Made by a program: the position numbers and the translations under genes. From Aureispira sp964404215 (lineage in GTDB: Bacteria > Bacteroidota > Bacteroidia > Chitinophagales > Saprospiraceae): a stretch of 6,929 nucleotides of DNA. The DNA is taken from contig CAYOJF010000175.1 of the NCBI GenBank assembly GCA_964404215.1, forward strand, positions 1-6,929, written 5' to 3'. Shown piece by piece: positions 1 to 6,857 of the stretch (its first letter is position 1; every line of letters begins with the position of its first letter). The notes under the pieces were generated by a model, which searched no databases, had not been told where the DNA came from, and worked only from the letters and a program-made list of their open reading frames with translations.

Positions 1-27
1 AAATATCTTTTTCTGTTACTTGTCGTT

Positions 28-67
28 AAAAATTAGCCGAATAGCCTTAGCTATTCGGCTAATTTTT
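28..67. terminator. Bidirectional intrinsic terminator left of cysQ
   Basis: Perfect inverted repeat with 17-bp arms (28-44 and 51-67) and a six-base centre; one more C-G pair (45 with 50) would make the stem 18 bp with a CTTA loop. The GC-containing core AGCCGAATAG / CTATTCGGCT is flanked by an A-tract on the left and a T-tract on the right, so the transcript of either strand ends in a stem followed by a U-run. On the minus strand it lies about 60 nt past the cysQ stop. On the plus strand it would end a rightward gene whose coding part is outside the window. Bases 1-27 show nothing I can assign. Confidence 0.88.
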
Positions 68-126
68 GCCTCAATTAACAAAAAAAACTTACTCATTCTG
101 CCAAAAACGGACTTTTTAAACAACTT

Positions 127-909
127 CTATTTTATTACATTACCATAAGCCACAAAGTAAGGATTCAATAAATTTTCTTTATTGTAAACAACAGGAGTCT
201 CTGTTTGGTATTGTAGCACTTTGCCACCAGCCTCTTCTAGTATAATTTGAGCAGCACCAGTATCCCATTCCATAGTAGGAGCGACTCGTGGGTAAAGGTG
301 TGCTTTTCCAGTTGCTATTTCTAAAAACTTTAATGAACTTCCTTTTGCCACTAGCTCAGGAGCATTTAAGGCATCGACAAAGGCTTGAGTTTCTTCGTTG
401 AGATGAGAACGAGAACAAACAACTTTCAAACCTTCCTGTTTCATATCGAAGGATGGGGCAAATAGTTGAGTTGTTTCGCCATTTTTCTGTAGAAATGCTC
501 CTTCGTCTTTAGATCCCCAATAAAGCTCATCAGTGACAGGGGTATAAACGACTCCTGCTACAACTCGTCCTTGATGGATTAGAGCAATATTGACAGTGAA
601 CTCGCCATTTCTTTTGATGAATTCTTTAGTCCCATCTAATGGATCAACCAACCAATAGTAGTCGTATTGCTGACGAGTGGTATAGTCTACTTGTTTGTTT
701 TCTTCTGAGATAATAGGATAAACAATATCCAATTGTTGTAGCCCTGCACAAATAATGTCATTAGCAGCTTTGTCAGCGGCTGTTAATGGAGAATCGTCCG
801 CTTTGCGTTCGATTTTGACCCCTTCGCATTGGGCATAAATTTCAAGAATAGCAGCTCCAGCATCTTTCGCAATTTGGTGTACAGGAGCGATTAATTTAGA
901 TAAAGACAT
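127..909 (-). CDS. cysQ: 3'(2'),5'-bisphosphate nucleotidase CysQ (PAP phosphatase)
   Basis: 260-residue member of the inositol-monophosphatase-like, Mg-dependent, Li-sensitive phosphatase superfamily. The family hydrolyses 3'-phosphoadenosine 5'-phosphate (or PAPS) to AMP (or APS), removing the inhibitory by-product of sulfate assimilation in the cytoplasm. Visible motifs: the substrate-side segment SPLTAAD at about 40-46, the metal-binding SEEN around Glu69-Glu70, the signature DPLDGTKEFI starting at Asp89 (metal ligands Asp89 and Asp92), and the C-terminal EWDTGAAQ with Asp216. The length is normal for CysQ (about 245-270). I start it at the ATG at 909. The frame stays open to a TTG at 1008, but that start would overlie the divergent promoters and add 33 residues that do not look like family sequence. 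It stands alone, with a hairpin terminator downstream and divergent pdxA upstream. A general inositol-phosphate phosphatase is the main alternative; the strong TKEFI form of the signature favours CysQ. Confidence 0.92.
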   Translation of the reverse strand: MSLSKLIAPVHQIAKDAGAAILEIYAQCEGVKIERKADDSPLTAADKAANDIICAGLQQLDIVYPIISEENKQVDYTTRQQYDYYWLVDPLDGTKEFIKRNGEFTVNIALIHQGRVVAGVVYTPVTDELYWGSKDEGAFLQKNGETTQLFAPSFDMKQEGLKVVCSRSHLNEETQAFVDALNAPELVAKGSSLKFLEIATGKAHLYPRVAPTMEWDTGAAQIILEEAGGKVLQYQTETPVVYNKENLLNPYFVAYGNVIK

Positions 910-964
910 GATTAGTTGTTTTTGATAGGTAAAGTCCAATGAAGTGGCTTTCTCAATAGTAGGT

Positions 965-998
965 TTACTGAATAATTCCACTTTTTTGCGTATATTTG
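965..998 (+). promoter_or_regulatory. Predicted pdxA promoter (TTACTG-N20-TATATTTG)
   Basis: TATATTTG at 991-998 matches the Bacteroidota -7 consensus TAnnTTTG exactly and would start transcription about 15-20 nt before the pdxA ATG. The usual -33 TTG is not present as such, but TTACTG at 965-970 lies 20 nt upstream. The same hexamer sits 19 nt upstream of the rightward box at the right edge of the window. The boxes are seen in the sequence; promoter function is inferred. Confidence 0.6.
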
Positions 999-1005
999 TT
1001 AGACT

Positions 1006-1013
1006 CAAAGTTA
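1006..1013 (-). promoter_or_regulatory. Predicted cysQ -7 box (TAACTTTG on the minus strand)
   Basis: CAAAGTTA on the plus strand reads TAACTTTG on the minus strand, an exact TAnnTTTG match. Transcription would begin near 1000, giving cysQ a leader of about 90 nt. The nearest upstream minus-strand TTG (1038-1040) is 24 nt away, longer than the usual spacer, so the -33 part is weak. The box lies only 7 bp from the rightward pdxA box, so two polymerases could hardly bind at once. Confidence 0.42.
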
Positions 1014-1022
1014 AAATAAAAT

Positions 1023-2426
1023 ATGAATAAGACGACTCAAAAATTGAAAATAGGGATTAGCATCGGAGATATTAATGGAATCGGACTAGAAGTAGTTTTG
1101 AAGACATTGAGCGACAAACGCCTACTAAGTATGTGTACGCCTGTTCTTTATGGAGCGACTAAAGTCATTTCTTATCATAAGAACATTGCTAAAATTAATC
1201 AACTGAATTTGCATCAAGCCAAATCAGTAGAGCAGCTGAAAGAGAATGCAGTCAATGTCATCAATTGTTGGACAGAGAACGTCAAAATTGAGTTAGGACA
1301 ATGTACGGCTGATGGAGGTAAATATGCTCATATTTCGCTGCAACATGTTGCGGACGATTTGAAAAAAGGATTATTGGATGCCATGGTGACGGCTCCTATC
1401 AACAAAGAGGCGATGACTCTAGCTAACTTTGGTTTTCCAGGACATACCGAATTTTTGACGCATACCTTTGAGGCAGATAGTTTGATGCTGATGGTACACG
1501 AAAATCTAAGAGTTGGTTTAGTAACTAACCATGTACCACTCAAAGAGGTTGCTACTCATATTACGAAGGAACTCATTCTCCAAAAAATTGAATTTATACA
1601 CCGTATTCTTTGTATGGATTTTGGGGTAAGTAAACCTGCTATTGCTATTTTGGGCCTCAATCCACATGCTGGAGATGGAGGTGTAATTGGACAAGAAGAA
1701 AAAGATATTATATTGCCAGCTATAGAAGCTGCCAAAGCGAAAGGTATTCTAGCAATAGGACCTTACCCTGCGGATGGTTTCTTTGGATCAGATAACTATC
1801 GAAAATTTGATGGTGTGCTAGCCATGTACCACGATCAGGGGTTAGTTCCATTCAAGACGATTGCTTTTGGTGGTGGGGTTAATTTTACGGCTGGACTACC
1901 TGTCGTTCGTACTTCACCTGACCATGGGACTGGTTTTGATATAGCAGGCAAAGGAATAGCAGAAGCGGCATCATTTAGACAAGCACTGTATACGGCTATA
2001 GATGCTGCTAAACAAAGAGCGGCTTATCTAGAAATGACGGCTAATCCAATCAAAAACCATCTATCAGACTCTAAAGAGGATGGAGGTAAAAAACGAAATA
2101 AAGGCAAAGGGAACCGAAATAGCAGAGACGACCAACGCTCTAAAAATTCTAATAAACCCAAAACAGAAGGCAAGAAAGAACCGAAAAAACAATCACCTAA
2201 AAAGGAGATTGTTGCAGAACAGAAGGAAATGCCCAAGAAAGAAGCTGCTCCAGTAACTCCTGCCGAAAAAACACCTTCTAAGCCTAAAGCACCAGCAGCA
2301 GAAGTAAAGCAAAAAATGACGATCGAAGAACGGTTAGCGTTAGCTGCTAAAAAGAAAGAGGCACAAAAAAAAGAGGTGGCTCCTGATAATACTCCCGAAA
2401 AAGTAGATATTACAACAGAAGAATAA
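1023..2426 (+). CDS. pdxA: 4-hydroxythreonine-4-phosphate dehydrogenase PdxA with a long lysine-rich C-terminal tail
   Basis: 467 residues; residues 1 to about 345 form a complete PdxA. The enzyme oxidises 4-phosphohydroxy-L-threonine with NAD(P) in the DXP-dependent pyridoxal phosphate pathway, and the product joins deoxyxylulose phosphate through PdxJ. Visible landmarks: GDINGIGLE at 15-23, TAPINKE at 123-129, GHTEFL at 140-145, His170 in NHVPLKEV, His215 in LNPHAGDGG, His270 in MYHDQGL, and the C-terminal RTSPDHGTGFDIAGKG at 296-311. The three histidines have the same spacing as the metal ligands of E. coli PdxA (166, 211, 266), each shifted by four. E. coli PdxA is 329 residues, so about 120 are extra here: residues 346-467 are Lys/Glu/Pro/Ala-rich, with no Phe, Trp, Tyr or Cys, and probably disordered. 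The ATG at 1023 follows an A-rich stretch with no Shine-Dalgarno, usual for Bacteroidota. It is monocistronic, with its own promoter and a terminator just after the stop. Confidence 0.95.
   Translation: MNKTTQKLKIGISIGDINGIGLEVVLKTLSDKRLLSMCTPVLYGATKVISYHKNIAKINQLNLHQAKSVEQLKENAVNVINCWTENVKIELGQCTADGGKYAHISLQHVADDLKKGLLDAMVTAPINKEAMTLANFGFPGHTEFLTHTFEADSLMLMVHENLRVGLVTNHVPLKEVATHITKELILQKIEFIHRILCMDFGVSKPAIAILGLNPHAGDGGVIGQEEKDIILPAIEAAKAKGILAIGPYPADGFFGSDNYRKFDGVLAMYHDQGLVPFKTIAFGGGVNFTAGLPVVRTSPDHGTGFDIAGKGIAEAASFRQALYTAIDAAKQRAAYLEMTANPIKNHLSDSKEDGGKKRNKGKGNRNSRDDQRSKNSNKPKTEGKKEPKKQSPKKEIVAEQKEMPKKEAAPVTPAEKTPSKPKAPAAEVKQKMTIEERLALAAKKKEAQKKEVAPDNTPEKVDITTEE
2058..2423 (+). other. Segment encoding the low-complexity charged tail of PdxA
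   Basis: Codes for PdxA residues 346-467. The first part (about 346-394) is rich in Lys, Arg, Asn, Ser and Gly (for example KKRNKGKGNRNSRDD) and resembles basic disordered tails of RNA-binding proteins. The second part is a Lys/Glu/Pro/Ala mix, ending in a probable short helix (EERLALAAKKKEAQKKE, 435-451) and an acidic last few residues. I count 28 Lys and 5 Arg against 16 Glu and 6 Asp in 122 residues. The frame runs on from the enzyme without any sign of a frameshift. No folded domain is recognisable and its function is unknown. Confidence 0.8.
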
Positions 2427-2442
2427 GAGTTTATTTTAAACA

Positions 2443-2500
2443 AACTCTATTATAAAAAAAGCACTTTCTATTCAGAAAGTGCTTTTTTTATAATAGAGTT
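2443..2500. terminator. Convergent bidirectional terminator overlapping the 3' end of metX
   Basis: Perfect inverted repeat with 27-bp arms (2443-2469 and 2474-2500) and a four-base loop, ATTC on the plus strand. The core GCACTTTCT / AGAAAGTGC is flanked by A7 (2454-2460) and T7 (2483-2489), so it can terminate on both strands. It begins 16 nt after the pdxA stop. On the minus strand, the 5' arm is the coding sequence for MetX residues 333-341 and the metX stop codon starts in the loop. Confidence 0.93.
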
Positions 2501-3496
2501 GATTTGATCTTTTTCTATCAAAAAACCATCGTGTCCAAATTTAGAAGTTATTTCGTAGTAGTTCGCAGTCGGAATATGTGCTGCTAAATATTGTTGTTCA
2601 GAAGTAGGGATGAGCATATCGGTATCAATTCCAATAATGGTAGTCGGAATCTGAATGGAAGCTAACGCTTTTTCGCACCCTCCTCTATCACGTCCTACGT
2701 TATGGCTGTCCAAACACTTGGTAAGGTACCAATAGTTATGAGCATGAAATCTATTTTTTAGTTTTTTGCCTTGGTAACGAACATAAGAACTAGCCTTAAA
2801 GTCATCTATTTTATCTACCGTATCCTTCTGTGTTTGGATGTAGGCATCAATCGTTCGATATGAAATCAATCCAATAGCACGAGCCGTCTGCAACCCTTGG
2901 GCACCTGCTTCTTGGTCTTTTTGTTGCCAGCTACTATCGGTTTCTATTGCCATACGTTGAGCTTCATGTATGGCAATACTCCAAGGGGTTTCTCTAGCAG
3001 AGGTGACTAGTAGAATCATTTTTTGAATCACAGAAGGGTAACCTATGGCGTATTCCAATGTTTGATGTCCACCAAAAGAACCTCCTATCGCTAGCATAAT
3101 TTTTTCGATACCTAAATGCTGTTGGAGCAAGGTATGAGCCTTGACCACATCTCTGGTAGTATAACGAGGGAAATCCATTCCATAGACTTCTTTAGATCCC
3201 AATATAGTGCTTCTAGGGTTAGTTGTTCCATAAAAAGAACCGAGCACATTAGCGCAAACAATAAAGTGCTTTTTAGGGTCAATAATTGCTTGTTCTCCCC
3301 CAATGACACCAGCCCACCAGTCGATAGCATTAGAGTTAGCAGTCAAGGCATGAAATACCCAGACCACATTATCTTTAGCTTCGTTTAACGTCCCGTAAGT
3401 GTGGTAGGCAATATTAAGTTGCTTTAATTCACCTCCTAGCTCTAGTCGAAAGGAGTAAGTGTAGTTGTATATTTTTACACCTTCTGGTAATAGCAT
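2468..3496 (-). CDS. metX: Homoserine O-acetyltransferase (MetX family)
   Basis: 342-residue alpha/beta-hydrolase-fold acyltransferase that transfers an acyl group from acyl-CoA to the homoserine hydroxyl, the first committed step of methionine synthesis in the cytoplasm. Visible: the oxyanion-side HALTANS at 49-55, the GSFYGTTNP loop at 86-94, YGMDFPRYTTRDVVKA at 105-120, the nucleophile elbow GGSFGG with Ser140, SHNVGRDRGG at 264-273, Asp293 in DTDMLIP, and His322 in FGHDGFL. Ser140, Asp293 and His322 form the expected triad. The length is near the short end for MetX. The ATG at 3496 lies 30 bp after the stop of the AsmA-like gene on the same strand, with no -7 box between, so it is probably read from the upstream gene's promoter. 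The last ten codons and the stop lie inside the terminator hairpin. The acyl donor (acetyl- versus succinyl-CoA) cannot be decided by eye, because MetX-fold enzymes include succinyltransferases. No sulfhydrylase or homoserine dehydrogenase gene is adjacent. Confidence 0.9.
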   Translation of the reverse strand: MLLPEGVKIYNYTYSFRLELGGELKQLNIAYHTYGTLNEAKDNVVWVFHALTANSNAIDWWAGVIGGEQAIIDPKKHFIVCANVLGSFYGTTNPRSTILGSKEVYGMDFPRYTTRDVVKAHTLLQQHLGIEKIMLAIGGSFGGHQTLEYAIGYPSVIQKMILLVTSARETPWSIAIHEAQRMAIETDSSWQQKDQEAGAQGLQTARAIGLISYRTIDAYIQTQKDTVDKIDDFKASSYVRYQGKKLKNRFHAHNYWYLTKCLDSHNVGRDRGGCEKALASIQIPTTIIGIDTDMLIPTSEQQYLAAHIPTANYYEITSKFGHDGFLIEKDQINSIIKKALSE

Positions 3497-3526
3497 GATA
3501 ACGTTTATTTATGGTATGAATATCTA

Positions 3527-6500
3527 TTACTTTAAACCCAAACGAGCTTTTCGTTTTTCTGCTTGTCTCGCTTGCCGTTCTTCACGTTGTTGTCTACGTT
3601 TTTCACGAGCAAGTTTACGACTCTTTTTATCTCGCTGTAGTTTGACTTCATATCCGTTAGCATTTGCCAATAAATTGACATAGACATAGGCAATTTTTTT
3701 ATCTTTATCTTGGTACTCAATAGCCTCTTCTTGTGTAGGGTTTACGTCCTCTCTTTTTCGCTTAAATAATTTTTGAAAGGCTGCTTTCGTAACTAGTTTG
3801 AGAGGAACTTTGAAGAACATATTCATATTGTCATTCAAGTTTTGTGTTCCCCAGAGTTCAATAAAACCAAGAGAGGAGTTGATCGTCATCGTAGGGACGG
3901 TCAAGACATTTGACTTGAAATCGAACGTATTTTCCAAGGTGTCAAATCTAACCTTATTAAGGTTTTTATCTTTAAAAAAGTCTTCAAGGTAAGAGAGTGG
4001 AGCATAGTTGTCCAGTTGTCCATTGACTACTTTTAGATCAATCGTAAAATTAGATTTATCTAACATTGGGGTCAAGTCTTTATGAATATGCAGTTTACCT
4101 GAAATGTCACTATCAACAATCCCGTGAAGATTATCGGAAACAATATAATCTTGACCAAAATTATCAAACTTGACCATAAAGCGATCTATGTCTATATTTT
4201 TAGCATAAATCTCTGGTGAAACGTAAATATTATTAGGATCAGTAGCATCCAAATCTCCACTGATATCAAAACTCCCTCCCGCTATATTCATGAAACAGGT
4301 ATCTATTTGTAAGTGCCTGTTGGATTTCATGTGTAATACCGTTTCTAGGTTTTCAACATGATATTGGTGATAGTACAAATGACCAATATTAGCACGGACA
4401 TGCATATCCCAAAAAGGAATATCAAAAATGGTAAAACCAGCATCGTGGTTGATTGGAGGGGTCTCTTTTTTATTCGTTGGGCTTGGGTTCCAATCCAATA
4501 GTTGATTGATATCTAATCGATTAGAACGTAATGTGATAAAATGATTTTTCTTACGTAATAGAGGATCTTTGCCTAAATACCAATATAAATCTAAATGAAA
4601 ATCACTACGCCCTATCTTTCCTTCAAAGTTTTGAGTAGTCAAGTGCTGATTTTCATAATGTAGTCGACCTTTAAATTGCTCAAAACGACAATTGTGTATT
4701 TTCATTTTAGCATCTAATTTATCTACATACGCATCTACAGAATAAAATTCATTGTTTTTGAAGTGTAATTCACTACGTCCATGTATTTTTAGCTGGTCAA
4801 ATTGTTCGTGACGATAATCTTCTGGTATATAATTTTCACCCTTGTAGACGAGCAAATCTTCTAGACGAAGGTGTTCGGAGGTCAAATCAAATTCTAATTT
4901 TGCATCACCATCTAATACATCATTTAGCCAAATATCATAATGGACTAATCGCCCCGAAAAATGAAAATCACTACTGTCTAATTCACCTGAAAAATCGACA
5001 ATACGGACATCTTCGTTTTCAATAAATATATCTGCATTGAAATCATGTAACTCGTGTGGGTAATGTTGAAGTGTCGCATGTAGTTCGCGGATGAAAAACT
5101 CCCCAACAGGTAGATTTTTATATTCTGTAAAGGCTCTTGCTGAACTATTGAAACCAATATCTAGACGTAAGTCACGAAGTTGCTCATCTATAGATGCTTT
5201 TTGTAGAGAGTCATTGAAGGTCAGTTCCGCTATATCTAGTAGATTAGATTTTAATTTCATATCTACGGAAATACTATCATTGGTGTGATGTAAAATGGCA
5301 GGTAAATCACTGATACGACCTGATGCGAAAAAATCTGACTTTCCAATGTATCCACTAAAAGTATCAATCATCGCTTCATGTCCCTCCATATGCCCTATTA
5401 CATTGATATCTTTTATAGGTAAATGAAATGCACTAGATTTAAAGTTTAGATTTCTAATCTCTAATTCTGTAAAGTAGGATTCATTGAGTCTTTCTATGCT
5501 CTTTTCAGGATTATTTAGATCAATAATATCGTGAAAATTCATAACGAGATTCACTTTACCTGTTAAATCGCTTAAGCCTTTTATATTAAAAAAATCAGCT
5601 AAAAACTCTAGCTTAAATTCAGATTTTAATTTTAGATCAATATCAGGCGAATTAAAATTTTGAACACTAAGATCACCATAAAACTGACCTGTTTCGGGAC
5701 TTGCTTTAAAATCCTCGATACCAAACTCCATATCGGTAAGACTACCACTAGTATTTGTATTTCTAAAATAGCCCCTAAATTCCATATTTTTTAGGGTTTT
5801 TTGAGTGGTCTTATGTTTGATTCTGCCTTGTTTACAGCCAAAATTAGCGTTTATTTTAGGGATTTTGCCATTTGCCATTTCACCCTTAATAGTAGCGTCA
5901 AAATAGACTTTCCCTCTATTATCATAAGCTTGTAATGTAGGGATTAATTCTTCTGGAGCAAAAGCAATAATTAAATCAAAATTAGGTTTGGCCCCCTCTA
6001 CTTTTAGATCCAAGTATTGCTCATTGGCAATATCTAACTTACCTTGCAAAGAAAACTCACCGGCTTCTAGTTTGACATTGGACTGAGCGAGTTCTAATAG
6101 AAGAGAATCACTATTGAAATCAATTTTTGTATCTACCTCAAAATGTTTATGTTTAATAAAAGTGGTATCTCCGTTTTGCATTAGATTCATCTCAAAACGT
6201 GCCTCCAAATCTACCATAGTATGTACATCATTGACCTGTATTACCGCTTGAGCATCATCAACAAAGGCATCTACATCTATTGCTGTAGCTTCATTAAGCT
6301 TATGGATGTCAACACGGTGTAATGCAATAGATTTTAGGTGCAATTGAAAAGGTAAGGTATCCGTTTTTTCTTGGTTGCTAGTGTCTATGGGGCTCAAGGC
6401 ATTAACAATATTAAAACTTTCATCTTCGTGTTGTACAAAATAGATGTAGCCATCACTTAGAGAAACGGCTTTAAGGTCATAATTACCATTAATGATCGTC

Positions 6501-6823
6501 CAAAAGTCAAAACCTAAATAAGCATCTTTTACATCTACCAATGCCTTTGCAGAATCATTTTTTGATTCATAAATTTTTAGTCCCTCTAGATCAATAGAGA
6601 TATAAGGAAAGTTCTCGAAAGGTGAAATATGACTGCCTTGTAGGCTGATTTTACCAGCATAATGTTGATTAGTGTAGACTAAAATCTTTTGTACGACTTG
6701 GTCTTGTTTCCAAACAACTAGTGTGAAAATAACTCCAAGGACAAGGAATAAAAAAACAAAGCTTCGCAGCATCCATTTGAGAAAAGATGGCATCCGTTTT
6801 TTTTGCTTATTATTTTCGGACAT
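3527..6823 (-). CDS. Large AsmA-family envelope protein (putative bridge-like lipid transporter)
   Basis: 1098 residues. A basic N-terminus (KQKKR) precedes one hydrophobic segment at about 20-37, giving an inner-membrane anchor with the rest in the periplasm. The first 150 residues follow the AsmA N-terminal pattern (GKISLQG, NFPYISIDLEGLKI, AVSLSDGYIYF, SFNIVNAL). The bulk is beta-rich and repeats a strand motif of the type SDFxxSGRL about every 122 residues (see the repeat entry). Residues about 915-1010 (NGQLDNYAPL, INSSLGFIELWGTQNLND) resemble the AsmA C-terminal region. The last 38 residues are very basic and probably helical. Related proteins (AsmA, TamB, YhdP, YdbH) are known or proposed to carry phospholipids from inner to outer membrane along a hydrophobic groove; a similar role here is inferred. 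The ATG at 6823 gives a typical membrane-anchor start, and no Shine-Dalgarno is seen. It is the first gene of a probable two-gene unit with metX. The family assignment is firm; the substrate is unknown. Confidence 0.85.
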   Translation of the reverse strand: MSENNKQKKRMPSFLKWMLRSFVFLFLVLGVIFTLVVWKQDQVVQKILVYTNQHYAGKISLQGSHISPFENFPYISIDLEGLKIYESKNDSAKALVDVKDAYLGFDFWTIINGNYDLKAVSLSDGYIYFVQHEDESFNIVNALSPIDTSNQEKTDTLPFQLHLKSIALHRVDIHKLNEATAIDVDAFVDDAQAVIQVNDVHTMVDLEARFEMNLMQNGDTTFIKHKHFEVDTKIDFNSDSLLLELAQSNVKLEAGEFSLQGKLDIANEQYLDLKVEGAKPNFDLIIAFAPEELIPTLQAYDNRGKVYFDATIKGEMANGKIPKINANFGCKQGRIKHKTTQKTLKNMEFRGYFRNTNTSGSLTDMEFGIEDFKASPETGQFYGDLSVQNFNSPDIDLKLKSEFKLEFLADFFNIKGLSDLTGKVNLVMNFHDIIDLNNPEKSIERLNESYFTELEIRNLNFKSSAFHLPIKDINVIGHMEGHEAMIDTFSGYIGKSDFFASGRISDLPAILHHTNDSISVDMKLKSNLLDIAELTFNDSLQKASIDEQLRDLRLDIGFNSSARAFTEYKNLPVGEFFIRELHATLQHYPHELHDFNADIFIENEDVRIVDFSGELDSSDFHFSGRLVHYDIWLNDVLDGDAKLEFDLTSEHLRLEDLLVYKGENYIPEDYRHEQFDQLKIHGRSELHFKNNEFYSVDAYVDKLDAKMKIHNCRFEQFKGRLHYENQHLTTQNFEGKIGRSDFHLDLYWYLGKDPLLRKKNHFITLRSNRLDINQLLDWNPSPTNKKETPPINHDAGFTIFDIPFWDMHVRANIGHLYYHQYHVENLETVLHMKSNRHLQIDTCFMNIAGGSFDISGDLDATDPNNIYVSPEIYAKNIDIDRFMVKFDNFGQDYIVSDNLHGIVDSDISGKLHIHKDLTPMLDKSNFTIDLKVVNGQLDNYAPLSYLEDFFKDKNLNKVRFDTLENTFDFKSNVLTVPTMTINSSLGFIELWGTQNLNDNMNMFFKVPLKLVTKAAFQKLFKRKREDVNPTQEEAIEYQDKDKKIAYVYVNLLANANGYEVKLQRDKKSRKLAREKRRQQREERQARQAEKRKARLGLK
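4250..6055 (-). repeat. Degenerate internal repeats of about 122 residues in the AsmA-like protein
   Basis: Aligned on the glycine of the motif F-x-x-x-G-x-[LI], copies lie at residues Gly261 (EFSLQGKL), Gly383 (QFYGDL), Gly502 (SDFFASGRI), Gly624 (SDFHFSGRL), position 746 (SDFHLDL, glycine lost) and Gly856 (SFDISGDL). The intervals are 122, 119, 122, 122 and 110. The best copies also share the preceding residues: SGYIGKSDFFASGRI, SGELDSSDFHFSGRL and EGKIGRSDFHLDLYW. This is protein-level periodicity; no strong DNA-level repeat is apparent, so the units are old. Confidence 0.6.
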
Positions 6824-6857
6824 GTATAGGGGGAAATTGTGTAGGTTTTCGAATTAA

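Noticed and set aside
28..67. The left-edge inverted repeat as a mobile-element end or attachment site
   Set aside because: A GC-containing core with A and T flanks and a position just past a gene end is the pattern of an intrinsic terminator; no transposase or target duplication is visible.
910..1008. A 33-residue N-terminal extension of CysQ starting at 1008
   Set aside because: The upstream start would be TTG, not ATG. It overlaps both predicted promoters, and the added residues precede the normal N-terminus of the family; the ATG at 909 gives the usual length.
1328..1543. A 71-residue minus-strand frame inside pdxA
   Set aside because: It lies over a strongly conserved part of PdxA (TAPINKE to NHVPLKEV) and has no family resemblance; it is a shadow of the real gene.
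2350..2400. A frameshift or gene fusion creating the PdxA tail
   Set aside because: The frame is continuous from the enzyme to the stop, no second start with a plausible separate product is seen, and the terminator lies directly after the stop, as expected for a normal gene end.
2024..2443. A 139-residue open frame on the minus strand opposite the PdxA tail
   Set aside because: Its Ser/Phe/Leu-rich composition is what the Lys/Glu-rich plus-strand codons produce when read in reverse. It lies wholly within pdxA and the terminator and has no recognisable domain.
3116..3388. A 90-residue plus-strand frame inside metX
   Set aside because: It lies opposite conserved MetX motifs, without a promoter or recognisable product.
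3465..3683. A 72-residue plus-strand frame spanning the metX/AsmA junction
   Set aside because: Its Arg/Ser/Leu/Cys-rich sequence is the antisense of the basic AsmA tail, and no -7 box precedes it.
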